A stretch of 64,000 bases of DNA from Paenibacillus lautus NBRC 15380 (lineage in GTDB: Bacteria > Bacillota > Bacilli > Paenibacillales > Paenibacillaceae): contig NZ_BIMF01000001.1 in NCBI RefSeq assembly GCF_004000945.1, positions 741,556-805,555 on the forward strand, written 5' to 3'. The position numbers and the translations under genes are program-made. The stretch's first letter is position 1. The number at the start of each line of letters is the position of its first letter. Shown piece by piece: positions 55,147-63,948 of this stretch. The notes under the pieces are model-generated. The model saw only the letters and a list, made by a program, of their open reading frames with translations, did not search any database and had not been told where the DNA came from.

Positions 55147-55468
55147 TGTTCTACCCCTCTTCCATGGAACGTATTTTTCTTCTTTAGTCTAATGAAAGCG
55201 GCGCCAAATTTTGAGGTGGTAAACTTTCGAATTTGGGTTGAATTTATTACGATTCAGGTTCGATTATCCAAAAATCGCAAAAAAACCGCATATCGAATGT
55301 CGATAGCGGTCTTATGGATTAACATGATGAATCTCTCGCGTTGGATCAGCACTTCGTCAGTCGGATTATTCCTCCGGTTCGTGGACCATTGCTGTGAGTC
55401 CCGCTTCCTCCGGAGTCATCCGCTTCTCCATGATCGGTGGTTCGTTCCATCGTTTTCATGTCACGATT
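55147..55468. other. Intergenic region between fabH and the sugar importer
   Basis: About 320 bp. The right part, next to fabH, has codon-like minus-strand sequence (a frame ending MTPEEAGLTAMVHEPEE), but it is only about 30 codons long and has no RBS; I do not call it. The left part should contain the promoter of the importer operon. No cre-like site was found. Confidence 0.35.
55278..55310 (-). terminator. Terminator downstream of fabH
   Basis: On the minus strand ACCGC-TATCGA and TCGATATGCGGT pair, followed by seven T residues. It lies about 160 bases past the fabH stop. Confidence 0.75.
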
Positions 55469-56452
55469 TTATATCGTCCATTTTACGATGGAGCCGGCAT
55501 AGGTCATTCCCCCGCCAAACCCGTAGAGTAGGGCGTGGTCTCCCGCTTTCAGCCGTCCTTCATCCACCGCCAGCTGAAGTGCAAGCGGAATGGAGGCTGC
55601 CGACGTATTTCCGCGGTACTCGACGCTGGTTAAGGTGCGGTCCATTGTAAATGGCCCCCGCTCGTTAATCGCTTCAATCATGCGAAGATTGGCGCTATGC
55701 GGGACAAACCAATCCACCTCTTCTGCGGTCATGCCCCCTTTGGACAAAAGGCTGCGGACACCGTCCGGAATGTTCCGAATGGCCCACTTATAAATTTCAC
55801 GGCCATTTTGAACAAGACAGCCGCTCTTTAAATCCATGCCGTCCATTTGCTCCGAGAGGGCTGTTTTATACAGATGGATGCCGCCTTCGCCAAAGGTTCC
55901 CGATACGGAAGCTATCACACTTGGGGATTCCTCATCTTTCTCCAACAATACGGCACCGGCGCCATCCCCAAACAATACGCATGTCGTTCGGTCGGTGTAA
56001 TCCGTAATCTTCGATAACGTCTCTGCACCGATAACCAGAATCTTACGGTAGGCTCCTCCGGATATTAATCCGTCAGCCATCTGGAGTGCATATACAAATC
56101 CCGCACAAGCGGCATTCAGATCCAGCGCACCCGTGCTTGCAATGCCCAGCTTCGATTGCACCCGGGAAGCTGTACTGGGAAAAGAATACTCCGGCGTGCT
56201 TGTGGCCACAAGAATCATATCGGCATCCCGCACGGTAACGCCGTACCGATCAACCATATCCTCTACAGCCTTTATGGCAAGATCCGACACGTACTCATGC
56301 GGGGCAGCAATCCGTCGTTCCCTCATGCCTGTTCGCTGCACAATCCACTCATCACTCGTTTCAACCATCTTCTCTAAATCCGCATTGGATAATATCCGTT
56401 CAGGAACATAGGTCCCGATCGCCGTCATTCTTGACTTTGATTGGCTCATCAT
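55469..56452 (-). CDS. fabH: 3-oxoacyl-ACP synthase III
   Basis: Starts fatty acid synthesis by condensing an acyl-CoA with malonyl-ACP (327 residues). The catalytic triad is complete: Cys in LDLNAACAGFVYALQM (about 113), His in WFVPHSANLRMIEAI (about 248), Asn in YRGNTSAASIPLAL (about 278). Two adjacent ATGs follow GGAGGTG. It stands without the other fab genes, like the second copy in B. subtilis (fabHB). A perfect palindrome matching FapR sites covers its promoter. Confidence 0.95.
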   Translation of the reverse strand: MMSQSKSRMTAIGTYVPERILSNADLEKMVETSDEWIVQRTGMRERRIAAPHEYVSDLAIKAVEDMVDRYGVTVRDADMILVATSTPEYSFPSTASRVQSKLGIASTGALDLNAACAGFVYALQMADGLISGGAYRKILVIGAETLSKITDYTDRTTCVLFGDGAGAVLLEKDEESPSVIASVSGTFGEGGIHLYKTALSEQMDGMDLKSGCLVQNGREIYKWAIRNIPDGVRSLLSKGGMTAEEVDWFVPHSANLRMIEAINERGPFTMDRTLTSVEYRGNTSAASIPLALQLAVDEGRLKAGDHALLYGFGGGMTYAGSIVKWTI

Positions 56453-56474
56453 TCACACCTCCAAGTTTATAACT

Positions 56475-56507
56475 ATTATATCACCAAGTACTAGTACTTG
56501 GTACTAA
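56475..56507 (-). promoter_or_regulatory. FapR-type operator and -10 element of fabH
   Basis: On the minus strand TTAGTACCAAGTACTAG matches the FapR operator pattern TTAGTACC-NN-GTACTAA closely. The region also forms the perfect 18-base palindrome CCAAGTACTAGTACTTGG (56484-56501). A TATAAT box (56480-56475) follows. FapR represses lipid genes and is released by malonyl-CoA. Confidence 0.75.
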
Positions 56508-56580
56508 TTTATTTTTATAACTGTTCATTACAGCCTTCACCAACTTCACCTACATCTAAACACACAACATCCATTCCACC

Positions 56581-56612
56581 AAAAAACCTTTATCGCTGGA
56601 GCGATAAAGGTT
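56581..56612 (-). terminator. Terminator of the importer/beta-CASP operon
   Basis: AACCTTTATCGC and GCGATAAAGGTT form a perfect 12-bp stem with a four-base loop; on the minus strand TTTTTGG follows. It lies directly after the beta-CASP gene. Confidence 0.9.
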
Positions 56613-56624
56613 CTCTAATCACGT

Positions 56625-57941
56625 CTAGAAATATACTTCCTCACCAGCCGACATGGAATAAATGTGAAGGTTGGGATCCGGTGCTTCCTCTGTCAGACAG
56701 GCTCGTAACCGGTCCGTTTCTCCTTTGTCTGCATGGACAAGTACGGTATGCAGTGCCGGAACGCCGGTTATCATCAGGCGCACGTCCGCCAGGCCCTGGT
56801 GTACCTTATACCTGATTTTCGTGACAGAGCAGGCACCGTACGATTGCGGATGTTGAAGGAGACGATGTCCAAAGGTTCCTTTGGAAACATGACCCGTGAG
56901 CAGAACCAGATTCCGGGTATCGCTGGACATCTGGCGATAGTACCACTGCGCAAGATTCGACTGCATCATCCCATCGGTTACGAACCATAGCGATGCCCCG
57001 TGTTTCTGGAGCAAGGACTCGCGTTCCGCCTCACTAGCGGGTATGATCCAATCGTTCCGGTTCAGTAATGACTCCAGCTGATCTCTCATTCCCTGATCGG
57101 AGTCCTTGCTGCGAAGCCACTCCGAACGGCAAAGCAGTCGCTTCATCCCTTCGATCAGCGGCGGTTCGATCACGATCGGCACATTTCCCCAATTTCTGTA
57201 TGCCCATAGGATCATTTCCTGACCTCGGCCGGCGGCCGGCACCGGTAATAATATCTTCCCGCCAGTTTGCAGCGTGCTCTCAATCTTTTGTTCCAATTGC
57301 TTCAGTTTATCGGCCTGTGAATTAGCGTCGGTTCCGTAAGCCGCATCCACTATAGCCAGATCCAGCAGCATGGAAGAGGGCTTCTCTACCAACGCAGGGC
57401 TGTCATCCTCAAGCAGCAGCGATTCGGATGTGTAGTCTCCTGAATAGAAGATCCGTTTTCCTTCAGCCTGTACCAGAAACCAGACAGCCCCCACCATATG
57501 GCCGCTTCGTCCCCACATGACCTCTACGCCGGGAAGCCCTTCAAACCATGTCAACTTCTCCGCCTCTTCCTCTAGGTACCGGTAGCGGATCGCAAGCTGA
57601 TCCTCCTCCATATAAGGGAGCTGCACGCCTGCCCTTGCCGTATACTCCCTCCAGGAGGCAAAGTAGGCCGTTAACTGCGCTGCCGTCTCCCGGGTAGTCC
57701 ATACCTCCCCTTGATAGCCAAGGCGGTACAGGAGCGGAATCGCCACCGAGTGATCCTCGTGGGCATGCGACAGAAACACGGCATCCAGCTTCGGCACCTG
57801 TTCTTGCTGGATCATGGGATAGTCTCCCGATCCTTCCTTCTTGACGCCGCAATCCAGGAGCAAATGAACCTGGCTGCCGCTTAGTAAATAGGCGGAGCGG
57901 CCGTGCTCGCCTGCACCGCCCCACACTGTCAGTTTCATCAT
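56625..57941 (-). CDS. Beta-CASP family metallo-beta-lactamase-fold hydrolase
   Basis: A protein of about 438 residues with the MBL core plus the beta-CASP cap known from RNA/DNA nucleases (CPSF73, RNase J). MBL motifs: LSHAHEDHSVAIPLL (HxHxDH, about 53-67), GRSGHMVGA, FYSGDYT. Beta-CASP motifs: A in AIVDAAYGTD, FVTDGMMQS, VLLTGHVSKGTFGHRLL, B-like His in RYKVHQGLAD, C in VLVHADKGETDRL at the end. All expected metal ligands are present. The ATG overlaps the permease stop (ATGA), so it is translationally coupled to an ABC importer. Nuclease or phosphodiesterase activity is likely, substrate unknown. Confidence 0.87.
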   Translation of the reverse strand: MMKLTVWGGAGEHGRSAYLLSGSQVHLLLDCGVKKEGSGDYPMIQQEQVPKLDAVFLSHAHEDHSVAIPLLYRLGYQGEVWTTRETAAQLTAYFASWREYTARAGVQLPYMEEDQLAIRYRYLEEEAEKLTWFEGLPGVEVMWGRSGHMVGAVWFLVQAEGKRIFYSGDYTSESLLLEDDSPALVEKPSSMLLDLAIVDAAYGTDANSQADKLKQLEQKIESTLQTGGKILLPVPAAGRGQEMILWAYRNWGNVPIVIEPPLIEGMKRLLCRSEWLRSKDSDQGMRDQLESLLNRNDWIIPASEAERESLLQKHGASLWFVTDGMMQSNLAQWYYRQMSSDTRNLVLLTGHVSKGTFGHRLLQHPQSYGACSVTKIRYKVHQGLADVRLMITGVPALHTVLVHADKGETDRLRACLTEEAPDPNLHIYSMSAGEEVYF

Positions 57942-59623
57942 GATGCATTCCACTTTCTTTTAGAATTCATAGCTTCTACCAGCAGTAACAGCAGCACCGT
58001 CATGCCGACGGAGACGACAGCCATCGCCATCCCGAGAGATACCTGTCCCTGCTCAAACTGGGCAAATATATACGTAGCCGATGTCTGCATCGATGGCGGC
58101 AGAATGAGCAGTGATCCGACCAGCTCCCGTGACGCAATCGTGAAGGTCATGATCCATCCTGCTAGCATGCCGGGCATAATCAGCGGTAGCAGAATCCGCC
58201 GCAGTATAAGCAGAGGCCCCCCTCCAAATACCTGCCCCGCCTGAAACAGAGTACCGTCAATCTGCGTAAAGCTGGCCTTCACGTATTGCACCGTATATGG
58301 AAGGAACAGCACGACGTACGTCAGCACGACCATCCCGTAGGTATTGTAGAGCGTAACCGGCATCCATGGCGCATTCCAGAGGAGGATCAAACCGACCACC
58401 ATTACAATGCCGGGAACCGTATTCGGCAAGAGGCTTAACAGATCAATGACCCGCTGCATCCGTGCCTGGGACTTGCCTATCGTCAGGGCAAAACCGGTAC
58501 CGAGCAGAACGGCAACCGTAGATGCTGCAAGCGACAGACCCAGACTGTTACCAAGCGCTTTCTGGCTGACCGATCCCCAAGACAGCAATTCCTTGTAATG
58601 GGCAAGCGTCAGATTATCCAAGGACAATCCGGCTCCCCGAAGCTTCATCAGGGATGCCGCTATAACAGAAAAATAAGGAATGCCGACAGACAATATCAGC
58701 AGCAAACCGATGTATAGAGCGCAGACGGCGCCTTTGCTACCGCGCAGCGAATATCTTTTGGAGCGTTGACCTTTGCCACCGACAAGACGGTAGGTAAACC
58801 TCCGGCTGATCGTAGACTGCATGTACCACATCACCAGACAAACCGACAGCAGGACTGACGCCAGCGAGGTCGCTTTACCGAAATCGATGGGCCAGCTTGA
58901 AATATATTTGTGGATTTCCGAGGTCATTACATAATAGCCGATGCGGCGACCGAACGTTGCCGGGGTCCCGAATTCCGCAATGGTTTTGACGAACACCAGC
59001 ATCGCGCCCATGCCGTAAGAGGATAACAGCAGCGGCAGTATGATTCTTCTAAACCGGTATCCTGCGCTTGCGCCATGAACCGCGCCGGCCTCTTCCAGAT
59101 TACCGCCGATCCGGATCAGAGCGTCCCGCAGCAGCAGGTAGAGAAACGGGAACAAATGCAGACTCATAATCAGCACCATGCCTCCGAAGCTGAAGAAGGA
59201 ATCGCTCCACCTAGCTGCTCCCGGCACCCACTGCTGCAAATATCCGCCCTTTTGCATAAACAGAATCCAGCCCATCGAACCGATATACGGCGGGGTCATG
59301 AACGGAATCATCAAGATCACATCCACCCACCGATGCTGTCCCAACCGGGTTTTGGCCATCATCCAGGCAAGCGGGAGCGCGAGCAGTGTCGATCCTGCCA
59401 CCACGCATACCCCTAGCCAGATGGATTGCAGCAAAATGCCGGACAGTTCATGACCGGCTATCGTTCGTATCGGCGCCAGCCAATCGAAGTGCTGATCCGG
59501 GTATACACTTTGCCAGAAAATAAGCAGCAATGGCACACCAATGCTTATAATAAGAAGAAAAAGGGCGAGAATAACGCCCATTTTTCGTAAAAATCGCTGA
59601 CTGTCCATGATGACAGGTCTCAC
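57938..59623 (-). CDS. Fused ABC transporter permease, ferric/2-aminoethylphosphonate type
   Basis: A 561-residue permease with two fused transporter units (about 12 membrane helices) as in FbpB/AfuB. Each half has an EAA-like loop: DALIRIGGNLEEAGAVHGASAGYRFRRIILPLLL (about 165-198) and SFTQIDGTLFQAGQVFGGGPLLILRRILLPLIMP (about 450-483). The binding-protein gene lies 45 bp upstream. The family transports ferric iron, phosphonates, phosphate esters or related anions; the sequence does not decide which. Confidence 0.9.
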   Translation of the reverse strand: MRPVIMDSQRFLRKMGVILALFLLIISIGVPLLLIFWQSVYPDQHFDWLAPIRTIAGHELSGILLQSIWLGVCVVAGSTLLALPLAWMMAKTRLGQHRWVDVILMIPFMTPPYIGSMGWILFMQKGGYLQQWVPGAARWSDSFFSFGGMVLIMSLHLFPFLYLLLRDALIRIGGNLEEAGAVHGASAGYRFRRIILPLLLSSYGMGAMLVFVKTIAEFGTPATFGRRIGYYVMTSEIHKYISSWPIDFGKATSLASVLLSVCLVMWYMQSTISRRFTYRLVGGKGQRSKRYSLRGSKGAVCALYIGLLLILSVGIPYFSVIAASLMKLRGAGLSLDNLTLAHYKELLSWGSVSQKALGNSLGLSLAASTVAVLLGTGFALTIGKSQARMQRVIDLLSLLPNTVPGIVMVVGLILLWNAPWMPVTLYNTYGMVVLTYVVLFLPYTVQYVKASFTQIDGTLFQAGQVFGGGPLLILRRILLPLIMPGMLAGWIMTFTIASRELVGSLLILPPSMQTSATYIFAQFEQGQVSLGMAMAVVSVGMTVLLLLLVEAMNSKRKWNAS

Positions 59624-59668
59624 TGCGGTTCACCTCACATTGCCTTCCTGTGGTTCGCTCTTATGCAC

Positions 59669-60733
59669 TTACTTGAATACTTCGGAAAAACGTGCCGCCG
59701 TCTCATCCCCATGGTCATTCATCCAAGCCCAATCCACTTTAAACACCGGAATATCCTTCAGGTTGGTCCGGCCTTCGGCCTCCACATCCTCACGGCCCGG
59801 AATCAGATAGGCATCCGCCACCAGCTTCTGCGCTTCGTCAGACAGCAAGTAGTCGATGAAAGCCTTGGCATTATCCACGTTCGGGCTGGATTTCAAAATC
59901 GCAGCCGGTCTCGGACTCACGACGGTTCCTTCTTCCGGATATACAATGTCAAGCGGCTCGCCCTTGGCTTTGGCCGAATACGCCATGTAATCCACACCTG
60001 CGGCAACCAAACTCTTGGCACCGGTGATCACCGGGTCCAGCGCTTCCTGGTTTGCTCCTGCCATAGCCGTGCCATTGGCTTTATAATTCTCGAACAGCTC
60101 CCAGCCTGCGTCGCCCTTCACACTCAAATAGCCCGTGATAAAATCAAGCGCCGATCCCGACAGCGTCGGATCCGGAATATTGACCGCATCCTTCCACTCC
60201 GGCATCCCTAAGTCCGCCCAGCTTTGAGGCGGGGCCGAGACCAGATTGGTGTTGTATACAATCCCGAGCGCCGATGCGCTTGTGCTGAAATAGTTTCCTT
60301 CCGCGTCGGACCAATCCTTGTTCAGCTTGTCCGCATTGGCGGCTTCAGGATAAGGCAATGTCAGACCATCCGCCTTGAGCGCCTGTGCGGAAGGGAGGGA
60401 GGCCAGAATGACCACATCCGCGACCGGATTCGATTTTTCCGCTTCCATCCGCGCCAAAATTTTGCCCGTTGTGCCTTGGAACATCTCTACCTTCACTCCG
60501 GTCTTGGCTTCAAAACCGCTCACGATATTGTCGGCAAGCTTTTGAGGGCCTGCGCTGTAGAGAACGAGCTTGCCTCCGGCTTGGGCACTCCCCGATGCAG
60601 ATGGCTTGCCTGTATCCTGTGCCGGCTTAGCCGAATCCCCATTCGGCGTACTGCCGCATCCAAACAGACTTAGGCTCATGACGGATGCCAACAACAGCAC
60701 CGCGCTTTTTTTCCGTAACTTCAATTGACTCAT
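59669..60733 (-). CDS. ABC substrate-binding lipoprotein, ferric/phosphonate type
   Basis: A 354-residue periplasmic-type binding protein. The lipoprotein signal is at 1-26 (SAVLLLASVMSLSLFGCGS), then a Ser/Ala/Gly linker. The fold starts KLVLYSAGPQKLADNIVSGFEAKTGVKVEMFQGTTGKILARMEAEK, with PVADVVILASLPSA and LSDEAQKLVADAYLIPGRED. These match the iron(III)/aminoethylphosphonate binding class. The start at 60733 follows AAAAGGAG; a much longer frame would run into the ATPase gene. Confidence 0.9.
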   Translation of the reverse strand: MSQLKLRKKSAVLLLASVMSLSLFGCGSTPNGDSAKPAQDTGKPSASGSAQAGGKLVLYSAGPQKLADNIVSGFEAKTGVKVEMFQGTTGKILARMEAEKSNPVADVVILASLPSAQALKADGLTLPYPEAANADKLNKDWSDAEGNYFSTSASALGIVYNTNLVSAPPQSWADLGMPEWKDAVNIPDPTLSGSALDFITGYLSVKGDAGWELFENYKANGTAMAGANQEALDPVITGAKSLVAAGVDYMAYSAKAKGEPLDIVYPEEGTVVSPRPAAILKSSPNVDNAKAFIDYLLSDEAQKLVADAYLIPGREDVEAEGRTNLKDIPVFKVDWAWMNDHGDETAARFSEVFK

Positions 60734-60755
60734 TTCTCCCCAACTCCTTTTAATC

Positions 60756-61805
60756 TTAGCCTGCAGCAGCAGGCGTGCGTTTTGCTGTATTTTGATGTAT
60801 GTCTGTATTCTTATCAGGACTTGTTCCTTCACCCATCCGACAAACCTTATGTGGAGACACGTACAGATTTACGCGTTCTCCGACAGGTACCCTCTTGTCC
60901 AGGTAAGCGGTCCACTTATCCAAACCATCCACTTGTAAGCCAATTTCGTATCGTTCGCCTACATAGCTCACGCTTAGCACGGTTGCCTGATAGCATACAT
61001 CCTCCGTGCTTGTCCTGCTCCAGGTCACATGCTCCGGTCTCACCATGGAATGATCCACCGTTAGCCAATTGGACTTGCCGATAAACGAAGCCACAAAGGG
61101 ATGGCTAGGTGTTTCATATATCATCTCCGGGGTTCCACGCTGCAGGACTTCTCCCTTCCGCATGACCACGATTTCATCCGACATCGACATGGCTTCTACC
61201 TGATCGTGTGTGACATAAAGGGCAGTCAGCCCCATATCCTTCACAAGCGACATCATTTCGATCCGCATTTCCTCCCTAAGCACGGCATCCAGCGCGCTCA
61301 AAGGCTCATCGAACAGTACCAGTGCCGGACGAATGGCTACTGCTCTGGCAAATGCAACCCGCTGCTGTTGTCCACCGGACAGCTGATGCGGATATCGGTC
61401 CTCCATCCCTTCCAAGCGAACCATAGCCAGCGCTTCGGTTACTTTTTTTCTGAGATCCGCCTTAAGCTTGGCCGCTTTTAATCCGAAGGCAACGTTCTCG
61501 TATACCGTCATATGCGGCCAGAGGGCAAAATCCTGAAATACCATCCCGAAGCTGCGTTTGTGCGCCGGCACGTCAATCTTTTTGTGTACGGAGTAGATGC
61601 ACCGGTCTTCCGCATAGATTTCTCCTCCGTCCGGCTGTTCCAGCCCGGCGATCATCCTGAGCAGTGTCGTTTTGCCGCAGCCTGACGGCCCGAGCAATGT
61701 GGTGAATTGACCGTGACGCAGTTTTAAATCGGTGGGAAGTAACGCGGGTGTACCCTGAAATGATTTTTGAATGCCCCTGGTTTCAATATCCACTTTCGAT
61801 CCCAA
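60756..61805 (-). CDS. ABC transporter ATP-binding protein, ferric/phosphonate type
   Basis: A 349-residue ATPase: Walker A LLGPSGCGKTTLLRMIAGLEQPDGG (about 36-60), signature HQLSGGQQQRVAFARAVAIRPALVLFDEPLSALDA (about 133-167), and a C-terminal TOBE-like domain (about 270-330). First gene of the ATPase - binding protein - permease - beta-CASP operon. The start is uncertain: TTG at 61805 abuts AGACAGG, and a GTG four codons later is possible. Confidence 0.92.
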   Translation of the reverse strand: MGSKVDIETRGIQKSFQGTPALLPTDLKLRHGQFTTLLGPSGCGKTTLLRMIAGLEQPDGGEIYAEDRCIYSVHKKIDVPAHKRSFGMVFQDFALWPHMTVYENVAFGLKAAKLKADLRKKVTEALAMVRLEGMEDRYPHQLSGGQQQRVAFARAVAIRPALVLFDEPLSALDAVLREEMRIEMMSLVKDMGLTALYVTHDQVEAMSMSDEIVVMRKGEVLQRGTPEMIYETPSHPFVASFIGKSNWLTVDHSMVRPEHVTWSRTSTEDVCYQATVLSVSYVGERYEIGLQVDGLDKWTAYLDKRVPVGERVNLYVSPHKVCRMGEGTSPDKNTDIHQNTAKRTPAAAG

Positions 61806-61908
61806 CCTGTCTTCTTAAGCTATTTCCAGTGTAAGGGGTACGTTTAAGCGTTGTATTAGACTAATGTAAACTTGGAATTAACTTTTTGTTTGAATTCTGT
61901 TGATACTC

Positions 61909-61923
61909 ATAGATTAAATCTAT
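61909..61923. promoter_or_regulatory. LysR-type box between divergent genes
   Basis: ATAGATTAAATCTAT is a perfect 15-base palindrome of the T-N11-A form bound by LysR-type regulators, 43 bp upstream of the lysR-type gene and about 105 bp upstream of the divergent ABC operon. Confidence 0.6.
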
Positions 61924-61964
61924 ATAGAGAGCATAAATAAGGAATAATCAAGGGAGAGATACGA

Positions 61965-62870
61965 ATGAATCTGATGAAGCTGCAAATTGTGGAGCTGATC
62001 GACCGCCATCATCATATGACCAGCGTGGCAGAAATACTCGGCATCAAGCAGCCCACGGTTACTTTTCATATGAAGTCACTGGAAGAGGAACTACAAGTCC
62101 GGCTGTTCGAGTCCCGAAGCGGAAAAACATTTCTCACCGAGGCCGGACAAGCTCTGCTGCATTATGCGGTAAAAATTAACGCGCTTGCCAAGGAGTCGGA
62201 GCGTGTCGTCCGCGAATACGACAGCTTATATCGGGGAACGCTGCACATTGGAGCCAGTTATGTCCCTGCCACCTATCTGCTGCCCGCGATATTGAATACC
62301 TTTGCCCGTGAGTTTCCCGGCATACGGATATCCTTATCCGTCAAGCCTTCACCGGTTATCCGCGACATGCTGGCACGGCACCAGATTGATCTGGGCATTA
62401 TTTCATCAGAGCCCTTTACGGGTTCCAGTCTGCAGGCCGAGTCCTTGTGCAAGGATGATCTAACCCTAATATCTTCACCTGACCATCCGCTGGCAAAATC
62501 GGATTCGTTGCAGCCCGAGCAGATTATTCGCAGTCCCTTCGCCTTGCATGGAAGTGAATCCAGCACAAGGCAGCTGACCGACCTTTGGCTGGAGCAGCAT
62601 GGTTTGCATATGCGGAGCCCGGTGGAGCTGGACTCGCTCGAAGCGATCAAGCAACTTGTGTTATTGGGGGACCATATTTCCTTCATGTCACGGATGGCGG
62701 TACAGCGGGAGCAGCAAGAAGGTTTACTGCACGTTATGCCGATTCCCGGCCACCGGGCATCCCGGCATATATACAGCGTCCAGAATAAAGACCGACTTCC
62801 TTCCGTACAAATTCAGCGTTTTCAAGAGGTCTTGCGCGAAGTGGGCATACAATTGGAGCAGGTCCTGTGA
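61965..62870 (+). CDS. LysR family transcriptional regulator
   Basis: A 301-residue regulator. The N-terminal winged helix (LKLQIVELIDRHHHMTSVAEILGIKQPTVTFHMKSLEEELQVRLF-like, about 4-50) is followed by a LysR effector-binding domain (about 90-295: GTLHIGASYVPATYLLPAIL, DLGIISSEP, DHISFMSRMAV). GGGAGAGA precedes the ATG. It is divergent from the ABC importer/beta-CASP operon and shares the intergenic region with its LysR-type box, so it very probably controls it. Confidence 0.93.
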   Translation: MNLMKLQIVELIDRHHHMTSVAEILGIKQPTVTFHMKSLEEELQVRLFESRSGKTFLTEAGQALLHYAVKINALAKESERVVREYDSLYRGTLHIGASYVPATYLLPAILNTFAREFPGIRISLSVKPSPVIRDMLARHQIDLGIISSEPFTGSSLQAESLCKDDLTLISSPDHPLAKSDSLQPEQIIRSPFALHGSESSTRQLTDLWLEQHGLHMRSPVELDSLEAIKQLVLLGDHISFMSRMAVQREQQEGLLHVMPIPGHRASRHIYSVQNKDRLPSVQIQRFQEVLREVGIQLEQVL

Positions 62871-63042
62871 TAAAAGGGAGTTTATGCTGTAAGTCAGATG
62901 GATAGATTAACAAAAAATGTATGCCGGCATTCAATAATTCTATACATATTTGATACATTCGCCATCCCCCGTTAACAACTCACAATTATTCAGCGTTTAA
63001 AGTAAGCTGTGTATCTAAATCCAGCTTATGGGAGTGATTATA

Positions 63043-63903
63043 TTGAGAAGATGGAAACAGCTGACGTTGTCTTTCGTGGTAGGTTTTGCGGCTCTAGGAA
63101 GTGGATTCACCGGACTCCACGAAACGGAGGTTTCAGCCGCCGCCAATGCCGTGTCTTCGTATGAAGTGAAGTTCCTTGCCAAACCCGAAACCGTGCTGGA
63201 ATCCAGCGGAAGCCTGCGGAGCGAAGTCATTCAAGCATTCGGACTGGCCTCTGTTCCTCAAGCAATCGGTGTAGCTTATTATGATACGGACAACCTGGAG
63301 CTGAATGCCGAAGGCTGGGACGTCCGTTTTCGCAAAAAAGAGGACAAGGATAACTACGAGCTTACCTATAAGAAACGGTATCCCATCGTGAATGGAGATA
63401 TCAACGCAGCGCTCAGCTTGGCAAACCAGGAAGGCTTTGATGCTTCGGATGACAATTACGAGGCCGAGATTGATTGGGGCTACGGCAAACAAACGCTTAG
63501 TTTCTCCAATACCAAGAAGGTAAGTACGAATACAACCGGCCCAGCGCTCCCATCCGAACAAGACGCCTTGGCTTTGCTGCTGGACAAACTCCCAGGTAAG
63601 CTCAATAAATGGTCCTCCCCGAATTGGGGTCAACAAAAACTCTCACAGTCCCGCATCCATGGACCGCTGACGTTCCACCGCTATGAAGGATCATGGAATG
63701 GCCAAAAAATGAGCCTCGAGGTTTGGCCTATTCGTAATGCAGACGGCACAGGAACCGAGAATCTGATCGAAATCTCTTTTAAAACGTCCGATGTCTCGGT
63801 AGCCTCCCAGCTCCGATCGGAGCTAATGGACACGCTGGAGTCTAATGATTGGCTTCTTCCCATGGACGGCTTGAAGACACAGCTGATCTTGGAAAGATAT
63901 TAA
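63043..63903 (+). CDS. Exported CYTH-domain protein of unknown function
   Basis: A 286-residue protein. The signal peptide is at about 1-30 (LTLSFVVGFAALGSGFTGLHETEVSAA). The mature part opens SSYEVKFLAKPETVL and continues YYDTDNLELNAEGWDVRFRKKEDKDNYELTYKKRYPI, which follows the CYTH/triphosphate tunnel pattern (EXK strand, Y-DT-L-GW-LR-R, E-T-K). The end FHRYEGSWNGQKMSLEVWPI and LIEISFKT adds further tunnel-like strands. The start is TTG at 63043 behind GGGAGTGA; an ATG five codons earlier overlaps the RBS. CYTH enzymes are normally cytoplasmic, so export is unusual. Confidence 0.75.
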   Translation: MRRWKQLTLSFVVGFAALGSGFTGLHETEVSAAANAVSSYEVKFLAKPETVLESSGSLRSEVIQAFGLASVPQAIGVAYYDTDNLELNAEGWDVRFRKKEDKDNYELTYKKRYPIVNGDINAALSLANQEGFDASDDNYEAEIDWGYGKQTLSFSNTKKVSTNTTGPALPSEQDALALLLDKLPGKLNKWSSPNWGQQKLSQSRIHGPLTFHRYEGSWNGQKMSLEVWPIRNADGTGTENLIEISFKTSDVSVASQLRSELMDTLESNDWLLPMDGLKTQLILERY

Positions 63904-63917
63904 GATAGAGAAAAGAA

Positions 63918-63948
63918 GGGCGCCCCATAGCGGGCGCCCTTCTTTCTG
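63918..63948 (+). terminator. Terminator of the CYTH-protein gene
   Basis: AAGGGCGCCC and GGGCGCCCTT form a perfect 10-bp stem with a six-base loop, followed by CTTTCT. It lies 15 bases past the stop. Confidence 0.85.

Noticed and set aside
55192..55650. Plus-strand frame of 152 codons between the importer and fabH
   Set aside because: It crosses the fabH terminator hairpin and the fabH 3' end; composition is unnatural and an RBS is missing.
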